Source: COMBO-56-21 sp038852315
GTDB taxonomy: Archaea; Thermoplasmatota; Thermoplasmata; UBA10834
Reading direction: 5' to 3'
NCBI GenBank assembly: GCA_038852315.1
Contig: JAWCKF010000029.1
Coordinates: 1 to 20,947, forward strand
Length of the DNA: 20,947 bases
Every line of letters begins with the position of its first letter. Position 1 is the stretch's first letter. The translations under genes were made by a program, and so were the position numbers. The notes beneath the pieces are model-generated. The model worked only from the letters and a program-made list of their open reading frames with translations. It had not been told where the DNA came from and ran no database searches. This document shows positions 7,816 through 14,055 of the stretch, in pieces.

Positions 7816-8990
7816 AGCTCTCCCTCCATCTCCGCGACCTGGTTGACGTCCTTGTCCCCGCGGCCGGACAGGTTCACGATCATCGAGCTGTCTTCGGGCA
7901 TGTCGCGGGCGAGCCTCACGGCGAACGCCACCGCGTGGGCGCTCTCGAGCGCTGGTATGATGCCCTCCGTCTCCGACAGGAGGTGGAAGGCCGAGAGAGC
8001 CTCCTGGTCCGTCACAGCGACATAGTGCACCCGCCCCTCCCGTCCGAGATAGGCGTGCTCGGGACCGACAGCGGGATAGTCCAGTCCGGCCGCGACCGAG
8101 TGCGTCTCCGAGATCTGGCCGTGCTCATCCTGAAGAACCAGCGTCCTCGAGCCGTGCAGTACCCCCTCTGTCCCAGCCACCATGCTCGCTGAGTGCTTTC
8201 CCGAGCCGAGGCCCTCCCCGCCGGCCTCGACACCGTACATGGCCACGCCCTCATCGCTGAGGAACGGGTAGAACAATCCGATGGCGTTGCTGCCACCGCC
8301 GACGCAAGCTACCAGCGCATCAGGCATCTTGCCCTGCGCGGCCAAGACCTGCTCCCTCGCCTCCCTACCGATGGCGGACTGGAAGTCCCTGACCATCATC
8401 GGGTACGGATGTGGACCCACCACGCTGCCGATCACATAGTGCGTGTGGTCGCTCGTGGCAGCATAGTCGCGCAACGCCTCGTTGATGGCGTCCTTGAGGG
8501 TCTTCGAACCGCTCCGAACGATGTTCACCCTGGCTCCCAGCAGTTTCATGCGGTAGCAGTTGAGCTTCTGCCGTTCAGCATCCACCTCGCCCATGTAGAC
8601 CTCGCATGGGATTCCGAGAAGGGCGGCCGCAGTGGCTGTGGCTACGCCGTGCTGTCCTGCACCCGTCTCGGCGATTATCCTTGTCTTTCCCATGGCCTTC
8701 GCGAGCAGGACCTGCCCGAGGGCGTTGTTTATCTTGTGGGAGCCCGTGTGCGCCAGGTCCTCCCGCTTCAGGAAGATCCTAGCGCCGCCCACCCTATCGC
8801 TGAGCCTCTCGCAGAGGTAGAGCGGAGTCGGCCTGCCCGCGTAGGACCGCAGGAGCTCTGCCAGCCTCTCGTTGAATGTCCTGTCGTTCCTGAACCGCGC
8901 GTAACCATCCTCGAGCTCCTTGAGGGCGTGCACCAGGATCTCGGGGACATAGAATCCGCCATACCCGCCGAAGTAGCCCCTGCGACTCAC
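7812..8990 (-). CDS. trpB: Tryptophan synthase beta subunit (TrpB1 type)
   Basis: A PLP enzyme that condenses indole with serine to make tryptophan, working in the alpha2-beta2 complex with TrpA. From GTG 8990 it has 392 residues. The PLP lysine is Lys86 in AHTGSHKINNALGQ, the catalytic glutamate is Glu108 in ETGAGQHG, and the phosphate-binding loop is GGGSNAIG at about 231-238. The short form, the HTGSHKIN motif and the adjacent trpA all mark it as the usual TrpB1 type, not the stand-alone TrpB2. The frame opens at GTG 8999, but that GTG is itself part of an AGGAGGTG Shine-Dalgarno placed six bases before GTG 8990, so 8990 is the likely start. It then overlaps the trpF stop as GTGA, like every other trp junction here. 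Confidence 0.97.
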   Translation of the reverse strand: MSRRGYFGGYGGFYVPEILVHALKELEDGYARFRNDRTFNERLAELLRSYAGRPTPLYLCERLSDRVGGARIFLKREDLAHTGSHKINNALGQVLLAKAMGKTRIIAETGAGQHGVATATAAALLGIPCEVYMGEVDAERQKLNCYRMKLLGARVNIVRSGSKTLKDAINEALRDYAATSDHTHYVIGSVVGPHPYPMMVRDFQSAIGREAREQVLAAQGKMPDALVACVGGGSNAIGLFYPFLSDEGVAMYGVEAGGEGLGSGKHSASMVAGTEGVLHGSRTLVLQDEHGQISETHSVAAGLDYPAVGPEHAYLGREGRVHYVAVTDQEALSAFHLLSETEGIIPALESAHAVAFAVRLARDMPEDSSMIVNLSGRGDKDVNQVAEMEGEL

Positions 8991-9574
8991 TCCCTGCACC
9001 TCCTGATGAACTCCGCGACGAGCTCCGGATCCTTCCTGCCGCGGACGCGTTCCACGCCGCTGGAGACGTCGAGACCGTAGGGGCGGAGACTCTTCGCCAA
9101 CGCCACGTTCGAGGGTTTCAGCCCACCAGCGATGATTGCCCTCTCGCAGCAGTCGACCGGTGCCTTCGAGTAATCGTAGGCTGCCCCTGAGCCCGGCGGG
9201 CCGCCCTCGAACACCAGGGCGTCCGCCGAAGCCGCAAACGCCTTCGCCATCTCGCGCTCCGGCGGGACGACCCTGAAGACGCGCTCGCCGAGCAGACGCA
9301 GCTCGAGCACCTCAGCCGGGCCGAGAGTGTAGAGCTGCAGGGCGTCGACGCCGCTCTCATCCAGCATCTGGACAGCTTCGCCAGTGGTGGAGGGAGCGCA
9401 CACCAGGACCTTCGTCGTGAGCGGGCCGACCGACGAGGATATCTCCGAGATCTCGCGCAGCGGCAGGCTCCTGGCCCTGCCTGGGAAGTGCACGAAGCCG
9501 AGCGCGTCCGCCCCCATATCCTCGCACATGGCTGCATCCTCGAGGTTCATGATGCCGCAGATCTTGACCTTCAT
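8987..9574 (-). CDS. trpF: Phosphoribosylanthranilate isomerase, divergent
   Basis: A 195-residue TIM barrel that catalyses the Amadori isomerisation of phosphoribosylanthranilate. It starts MKVKICGIMN with the catalytic Cys6. It keeps GADALGFV, the C-terminal phosphate-binding stretches IIAGGLKPSNV and GLDVSSGVE, and the following RGRKDPELV. The catalytic aspartate, usually in an LD-x-G...GGSG motif, is Glu123 here (ALVFEGGPPGSG), and the usual VQLHG motif reads LQLYTLG. Both are departures from the family. ATG 9574 overlaps the trpDC stop as ATGA and has AGGAG nine bases upstream; the longer open frame reaching 9910 lies entirely within trpDC. Position between trpC and trpB supports the assignment despite the changes. 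Confidence 0.92.
   Translation of the reverse strand: MKVKICGIMNLEDAAMCEDMGADALGFVHFPGRARSLPLREISEISSSVGPLTTKVLVCAPSTTGEAVQMLDESGVDALQLYTLGPAEVLELRLLGERVFRVVPPEREMAKAFAASADALVFEGGPPGSGAAYDYSKAPVDCCERAIIAGGLKPSNVALAKSLRPYGLDVSSGVERVRGRKDPELVAEFIRRCRE
8997..9004 (-). promoter_or_regulatory. Strong Shine-Dalgarno that fixes the trpB start
   Basis: The minus strand reads AGGAGGTG, then six bases, then GTG at 8990-8988. The consensus ribosome binding site lies inside the 3' end of trpF and rules against the in-frame GTG at 8999, which it contains. Confidence 0.75.
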
Positions 9575-11535
9575 CCACTCACGCTCCTGCACGCCCTGAC
9601 TATCGATCTCAGCTCGCGCGCTGGCTCCTCGGACCTCATGAGCACCGACCCGACGAGCACAGCATCGGCCGAGCTCACGGTCATGATGTCGGCCGCCGTG
9701 CTGATCCCGCTCTCCGCCACGACGAGCTTTCCTTCGGGGACAAGAGGACTCAGACGTGAGAAGACCCCTAGGTCGGTCCTCAGCGTGCGGAAATCCCTCG
9801 AGTTGATGCCGATCATCTTCACATCGTCGAAGGAGTCGATGCTCGAAAGCGCCGCGATGTCTGCCTCGTCGTGTACCTCGACCAGCGGCTCGAGACCGCG
9901 GCGAAGGCAAGACCTTATCAGCAGGTCCAGAGCGTCAGGCTGCAACGTCTTCGCCATCAGGAGGACGGCATCCGCTCCCAAACCCTCTGCTAGGGCGATC
10001 TGATCCTCACTAACGACGAAATCCTTGAAAAGCATCGGCAGCCGAAGCTTTCGCCTGAAGAACGAAAACAGGTCCGGGCTCCCGGAGAAGTAGACTGGTT
10101 CGACCAAGACCGATAGGCCCGCGATGCTTGATCTCGAACACGCCTCTGCAAAGATCTCGGGCTCTGGAGGGACCTGCAACGGAGGTGTCGTCGGCGAGCG
10201 CGGCTTATACTCTGCGACCACAGCTATGCCCTCGGATGATCCTATCCGACGGGCCATCGATATGTGCTCGTGTTCCACGGCACGTTCGGGAATGGAGAGA
10301 TCTCCCGAGACGACGGAGAGAAGTCTTCCGAGCGCGATGACGGACAGCGGGCTCGGATGCGAGAGCAGCTCGGGGTTCAGATGGCGTAGGGCGGCCTTTC
10401 CGTCCTCGCTACCAGCCAATCTCGCGGCAAGATGTGAGGACAGCTGGGCAGACCTCGCGCTCAACACTCCCGTCGATAACCTCTTCCCGAGGAGCGTCTC
10501 CGGAGGGGAAGATAGTTGAGCCTCCCGCTCCATATTGCTAGCCGTTTCAGCGAATGCCTTCAGCTTCGCGAGCGCTTTGCCGCTCCTGAGCACCTTCTCG
10601 GCCGTGCGGACGCCCTCGAAGATGCTCTCTGCCCTCCCTGCGACGTAGATCGCGGCGCCCGCATTCATCGCGACCACGTCCGAGCGCGGAGACCTCTCGC
10701 CTTTCAGGACGGACAGCATTATCCTCGCGTTGGAGTCGGGGTCGCCTCCCTGAAGCTCGTGCGGCTCGGCCCGGTCGAACCCGAAATCCTCCGGGCTGAC
10801 AACAGACCTGGACTGCACGCCGTGCCTAACCTCCAGGATCTGTGTGTCGCCTATGTTCGTTATCTCGTCCATGCCACTCCCGTGGGCTATCATGACGTGC
10901 TGCGACCCGAGGCTGGCGAGCACGCGCGCCATCTTCGGCGCCAGGGAGCCGTCGTATACACCGATCAGCTGACGCTTGACATCTGCTGGATTGGTCATCG
11001 GGCCGAGGATGTTGAAGAAGGTCCGCACGCCGATCTCCCGCCTCGTGCTCGCGACGTTCCTCATCGATTCGTGGAACCTCGGGGCGAACATGAAGCATAT
11101 CCCCTCCTCCGAGAGGCACCGCTCGACTCGAGCTGGCTCCAGGTCGAGCGGCACACCGAGGGCGGCGAGCGCGTCCGCCGAGCCGCACCTGCTCGACATC
11201 GACCTGTTGCCGTGCTTCGCCACGGGCACACCAGCAGCCGCCGCCACGAAGGAGGCTGTCGTGCTGATGTTGAACGTGCCGGAGCCGTCGCCACCCGTCC
11301 CGCACAGATCGACGGCGCCTTCGGGGGCACGTATCTTGACGGCGAGCTCGCGCATGGCCGTCACGAACCCTCTGATCTCCGATTCAGTCTCGCCCTTCAT
11401 CCTGAGAGCGGTCACGAACGCCGCTATCTGGCTCGGCGTCGCCTCGCCCCTCACCATCTCCAGCATGACATCGTGCGCCGCGCTGGCGGACAGGTCATGT
11501 CTCTCTACCACCTCGGATATGGCTTCTCTGATCAT
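9571..11535 (-). CDS. trpDC: Fused anthranilate phosphoribosyltransferase - indole-3-glycerol phosphate synthase
   Basis: One 654-residue protein carries two pathway enzymes. Residues 1 to about 335 are TrpD, which joins anthranilate to PRPP: CGTGGDGSGTFNIST at 78-92 and KHGNRSMSSRCGSADALAALG from 107. Residues from about 435 are TrpC, which closes the indole ring. All catalytic residues are in place: Glu442 and Lys444 (AEYKPRSP), Lys504 (LFKDF), Glu553 (LVEVHDEAD), Asn578 (GINSRDF) and Glu608 (AESGIS). About 100 residues join them and are rich in Ala, Leu and Ser; part may be the extra N-terminal helix of TrpC. The usual SPSKG motif reads SPTTPP. The frame is continuous with no frameshift. 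ATG 11535 overlaps the trpG TGA and the gene's own TGA overlaps the trpF ATG. Trp gene fusions are frequent, and D-C fusions are, as I recall, known in a few archaea. Confidence 0.95.
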   Translation of the reverse strand: MIREAISEVVERHDLSASAAHDVMLEMVRGEATPSQIAAFVTALRMKGETESEIRGFVTAMRELAVKIRAPEGAVDLCGTGGDGSGTFNISTTASFVAAAAGVPVAKHGNRSMSSRCGSADALAALGVPLDLEPARVERCLSEEGICFMFAPRFHESMRNVASTRREIGVRTFFNILGPMTNPADVKRQLIGVYDGSLAPKMARVLASLGSQHVMIAHGSGMDEITNIGDTQILEVRHGVQSRSVVSPEDFGFDRAEPHELQGGDPDSNARIMLSVLKGERSPRSDVVAMNAGAAIYVAGRAESIFEGVRTAEKVLRSGKALAKLKAFAETASNMEREAQLSSPPETLLGKRLSTGVLSARSAQLSSHLAARLAGSEDGKAALRHLNPELLSHPSPLSVIALGRLLSVVSGDLSIPERAVEHEHISMARRIGSSEGIAVVAEYKPRSPTTPPLQVPPEPEIFAEACSRSSIAGLSVLVEPVYFSGSPDLFSFFRRKLRLPMLFKDFVVSEDQIALAEGLGADAVLLMAKTLQPDALDLLIRSCLRRGLEPLVEVHDEADIAALSSIDSFDDVKMIGINSRDFRTLRTDLGVFSRLSPLVPEGKLVVAESGISTAADIMTVSSADAVLVGSVLMRSEEPARELRSIVRACRSVSG

Positions 11536-12107
11536 CTCTCACACATCCTGAGGAAGTTGGTTAGTATCCTCTTGCCATGGGACGTCATCACGGATTCCGG
11601 ATGGAACTGAACTCCGTAGACGCTGGTTCCCTTCACCCTGATGGCCATGACCTCGCCCGCACTGGTGCGTGCGAGGACCTCTATCCGCTCGGGAAGGCCC
11701 TCTTCGCTGACTATGAGCGAGTGATAGCGCGTCGCTGTGAACGGAGAGGGGATGCCGTCGAAGAGCGGGTCGCCACTGTGCTCTATCCTGCTGACCTTCC
11801 CGTGGACAACCTGTGGTGCGCGCACGACCGCGGCGCCATGAACATGGGCGATTGCCTGATGCCCTAGACAGACGCCCAGGACGGGCCGGCCATAGCCATC
11901 ACTGCGGACCACATCCAGGCTGCGTCTCGCGTCCCTGGGATGGCCGGGGCCCGGCGAGATGACGTAGCCTTCTGCGCGTCCGAGCAGGCCGTCCAGCCTC
12001 GGAGAGTCGTTCCTCTCCACGGTCACATCGGCCCCGAGCTCGCCGAGGTACTGCGCGATGTTGTAGACGAACGAGTCGTAGTTGTCTATCAGGAGTATGC
12101 TCGTCAC
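11532..12107 (-). CDS. trpG: Anthranilate synthase glutamine amidotransferase subunit
   Basis: A 191-residue class I glutamine amidotransferase that supplies ammonia to TrpE. The triad is visible: Cys80 in GVCLGHQAIAH, with His169 and Glu171 in QFHPES. It also has the N-terminal LLIDNYDSFVYNI and the oxyanion-region SPGPGHP typical of TrpG/PabA. Because trpE and trpD flank it, the tryptophan role is favoured over folate. It starts at GTG 12107, overlapping the trpE TGA as GTGA, with GGGAGG about eight bases upstream, and ends in an ATGA overlap with trpDC. Length is normal. Confidence 0.96.
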   Translation of the reverse strand: MTSILLIDNYDSFVYNIAQYLGELGADVTVERNDSPRLDGLLGRAEGYVISPGPGHPRDARRSLDVVRSDGYGRPVLGVCLGHQAIAHVHGAAVVRAPQVVHGKVSRIEHSGDPLFDGIPSPFTATRYHSLIVSEEGLPERIEVLARTSAGEVMAIRVKGTSVYGVQFHPESVMTSHGKRILTNFLRMCER

Positions 12108-13447
12108 GGACTGTTCCTCCCACAGGACTCTGCTATCGCCCGGAGCATCGCCCCCATCTTGTGCTCCGTCTCCGCGTACTCTCTCTCAGGGACGGAATCC
12201 GCGACTATGCCCGCACCCGCCTGAATGCTGGCCTTGTTCCCCGCGACTACTATCGACCGGATGGTTATGGCGAAGTCCATGTTGCCCGTGAAGTCGAAGT
12301 ATCCGACGGCGCCGCCGTACGGCCCGCGGGGCGCTCTCTCCAGCTCGGATATGATCTCCATCGCGCGAATCTTGGGAGCGCCCGTTACGGTCCCGGCGGG
12401 GAAGCACGACCTGAGCGCGTCGAAGGCGTCGCAGTCGGGCCTGAGTTCGCTCTCGATGTTGCTGACTATGTGCTGGACGTGCGAGTACTTCTCCACGGAC
12501 ATCAGGTCCGTGACCTTCACGCTCCCGAACTTGGACACCCTCCCCATGTCGTTCCTGTGGAGGTCGACGAGCATGAGGTGCTCGGCGCGCTCCTTCTCGT
12601 CCAGGAGCATCTCCATCTTGAGCTTCTCGTCCTCCTCGACATCGGCCGAGCGGCGCCTCGTGCCTGCGAGCGGGCGAGTGCTCAGCCTCGTCCCCTCCAG
12701 GCGGACGAGCATCTCTGGGGAGGAGCCGAGCAGGTGTATGCTGTCGAAGTCGAGATAGAACAGGTACGGCGAGGGGTTCAGCGAGCGCAGCACCTGGTAC
12801 ATGCGCAGCGGGTCGCCCCGCACGCGGAAGTCGGTGCGGCGCGAGAGCACGACCTGGAAGATGTCTCCCTCGAGTATGTGCTCCTTCGCCTCCGCGACCA
12901 TGCGCTCGTAGGTCTGCTGGTCCGTGTCGGACCTGCCTTCGCCGACCGAGAGCTCTGCGCCGTCAAAGGGCTTCGCGTCAGCAAGCGCCTCCTTCAGATC
13001 CGACGTCTTGCCATGCGAGATGAGGAATGTCCTCGAGTTGAGGTGGTCGATGCACAGCAGGTGCTTAGGCAAGACGAAGTACAGGTCGGGGGCGATGCCG
13101 TCGACGGTGCGTTTCTCGGGCACGTTCTCGAAGTGCCGGACCATGCCGTAGCCCACATAGCCGACGATGCCCCCCGAGAAGGGCACGAGGTCCGATGCGC
13201 CGCAGCCGAAGGAGCGGAAGTGAGAGCGGAGGGCCTCATAAGGATCGTCGACCTCCCGCGTCTCCCCGTCGATCTCGACCATGCCGTCGCGGGCCTTGAA
13301 CACTGACATCGGCTCCACGCCGATGAAGGAGTACCTCGCGACCTTCCGAGGGCCCTCGAGGGATTCGAGGAGAAAGCACTCGCCTGGGAAGCTTGCTTTC
13401 AGCGAGGCGAAGACGGAAACGGGATCGAGGATACACTGCCGCTCCAT
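12104..13447 (-). CDS. trpE: Anthranilate synthase component I
   Basis: A 447-residue chorismate-using enzyme that makes anthranilate with TrpG. From ATG 13447 the N-terminus (MERQCILDPVSVFASL) lines up with archaeal TrpE starts. The tryptophan feedback site is present: LLES at 26-29, PFSGG at 89-93 and NPSPYLFYLDF at 224-234. The chorismate-binding core follows with HRNDMGRVSKFG at 297-308, YSHVQHIVS, GTVTGAPKIRAMEII at 352-366 and GPYGGAVGYFDF. Allosteric inhibition by tryptophan is therefore expected. The frame is open upstream to 13807, but that extension crosses the promoter region and has no TrpE-like sequence. This is the first gene of the operon; its stop overlaps the trpG start as GTGA. 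Confidence 0.96.
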   Translation of the reverse strand: MERQCILDPVSVFASLKASFPGECFLLESLEGPRKVARYSFIGVEPMSVFKARDGMVEIDGETREVDDPYEALRSHFRSFGCGASDLVPFSGGIVGYVGYGMVRHFENVPEKRTVDGIAPDLYFVLPKHLLCIDHLNSRTFLISHGKTSDLKEALADAKPFDGAELSVGEGRSDTDQQTYERMVAEAKEHILEGDIFQVVLSRRTDFRVRGDPLRMYQVLRSLNPSPYLFYLDFDSIHLLGSSPEMLVRLEGTRLSTRPLAGTRRRSADVEEDEKLKMEMLLDEKERAEHLMLVDLHRNDMGRVSKFGSVKVTDLMSVEKYSHVQHIVSNIESELRPDCDAFDALRSCFPAGTVTGAPKIRAMEIISELERAPRGPYGGAVGYFDFTGNMDFAITIRSIVVAGNKASIQAGAGIVADSVPEREYAETEHKMGAMLRAIAESCGRNSP

Positions 13448-13500
13448 CGAAACACTCGTGGGCAGGAACCTCTGGCCTCTGCCAGCACCGCAACCTTCAT
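13399..13500 (-). other. Small reading frame overlapping the trpE start (possible leader peptide 2)
   Basis: A 33-codon frame starts ATG 13500 (MKVAVLAEARG...) and stops at TGA 13399, out of frame with trpE. Its single Trp codon, TGG at 13446-13444, overlaps the trpE ATG at 13447-13445 by two bases. Its ATG overlaps the stop of the 16-codon frame before it as ATGA. It has no clear Shine-Dalgarno. It may be a leader peptide that affects trpE initiation, or chance; nothing here proves translation. Confidence 0.25.
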
Positions 13501-13547
13501 CGGAGCGGCCAAAGCGAATACCTTCTTCGCGACATGCGGACAAACAT
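13497..13547 (-). other. 16-residue reading frame in the trp leader (possible leader peptide 1)
   Basis: ATG 13547 opens MFVRMSRRRYSLWPLR followed by TGA at 13499-13497. It would begin about ten bases after the transcription start predicted from the TATA-like element near 13581-13588. It contains one Trp codon at residue 13, near its end, and is followed by mutually exclusive hairpins at 13461-13485. The length and Trp position recall a leader peptide, but a single Trp codon is weak evidence. Confidence 0.25.
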
Positions 13548-13555
13548 GATGCACG

Positions 13556-13593
13556 ATGTACTATTTGTAACTTCTTTGGACATAAATGTACTA
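13556..13593 (-). promoter_or_regulatory. trp operon promoter with paired 8-base direct repeats
   Basis: ATGTACTA occurs at 13556-13563 and again at 13586-13593, exactly 30 bases apart, about three helical turns (TAGTACAT on the trp strand). Between and beside them the trp strand reads CATTTATG at 13588-13581, the best TATA candidate, which predicts transcription starting near 13558. One copy then abuts the TATA element and the other covers the start site, a natural arrangement for repression. The methanogen regulator TrpY is known to bind TGTACA-type boxes; this repeat shares TGTAC. The identity of the regulator here is inference. Confidence 0.55.
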
Positions 13594-13839
13594 AGAGAAG
13601 ATTGAGCGCGGCCATCCACACATCGGTGTGTCGCGAGTGCATGTCTCGCATGAGATGCGCGACTTCTCGCACCTCGCACGTGAGAGAAAAGAGGCATCGA
13701 GCCCGGGGAGCTTGCACGGTGTCCTCACAGGTTGAGAAAAAGTTCATCTTCGGGTCCGGCTTTCGCCCCCCGCAGAGGCATTGTTTTCCGCGCTTCCAGC
13801 CTCCCAATCCAGGAAACGCGTGGCGGGAGGCTGAGGCAT

Positions 13840-14055
13840 TTGAGGCTGCTGAGATCCAAGTGGTTCTGGGCCGCGGCTTTCGGAGCCGTCTTCGCCCTAT
13901 CCGTAGACCTGTGGGCGTGGGGATGGACTGGGCCGGGCTTGTTCGGACTACCCTACACGATATCCTATGTGTTCCTTCTGGAGGGGGCTCTGTTCGTCCT
14001 GTTCGCGCTCTTCATCCTCTTCTTCTGGACTGACGGCGCGGAGGAGGGAGGCTGA
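13840..14055 (+). CDS. Small two-TM protein paired with the SSF symporter
   Basis: A 71-residue membrane protein: a basic start (RLLRSK), helix 1 at about 8-28 (rich in Trp, Phe and Ala), a short GPGLFGLPYT loop, helix 2 at about 40-63, and an acidic tail. Small hydrophobic proteins of this shape, such as DUF3311, DUF485 and DUF4212, often precede SSF transporters and are thought to be partner subunits; the FG-P-x-x-x-x-Y pattern before helix 2 recalls DUF3311, but I cannot confirm it. The frame has no ATG. TTG 13840 is chosen because GGGAGG lies eight bases upstream and the protein then begins just before helix 1; TTG 13732 would add 36 residues unlike protein. The stop shares one base with the symporter ATG (TGATG). 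Confidence 0.7.
   Translation: MRLLRSKWFWAAAFGAVFALSVDLWAWGWTGPGLFGLPYTISYVFLLEGALFVLFALFILFFWTDGAEEGG

Larger units (their letters stand above)
13448..13839. other. Divergent regulatory region between trpE and the symporter operon
   Basis: These 392 bases separate the leftward trp operon from the rightward symporter genes. The AT-rich core at 13556-13593 holds the trp promoter and direct repeats. The leftward leader (13448-13558) has the two tiny reading frames described separately and two competing hairpins. On the rightward side, 13617-13688 contains three consecutive potential hairpins. Longer open frames crossing the region on both strands look like non-coding read-through, rich in Arg, Cys and His. 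No clear TATA box close to 13840 was found for the symporter operon. Confidence 0.6.

Noticed and set aside
9575..9910. N-terminal extension of trpF
   Set aside because: It lies entirely within the trpC part of trpDC in another frame; ATG 9574 with AGGAG and an ATGA overlap is the natural start.
13448..13807. N-terminal extension of trpE by 120 residues
   Set aside because: The extension crosses the AT-rich promoter and has no similarity to TrpE; ATG 13447 gives an N-terminus that matches archaeal TrpE.
13281..14033. 250-codon rightward open frame across the trpE/symporter gap
   Set aside because: It is antisense to trpE at one end and out of frame with the small membrane protein at the other, with no protein-like pattern.
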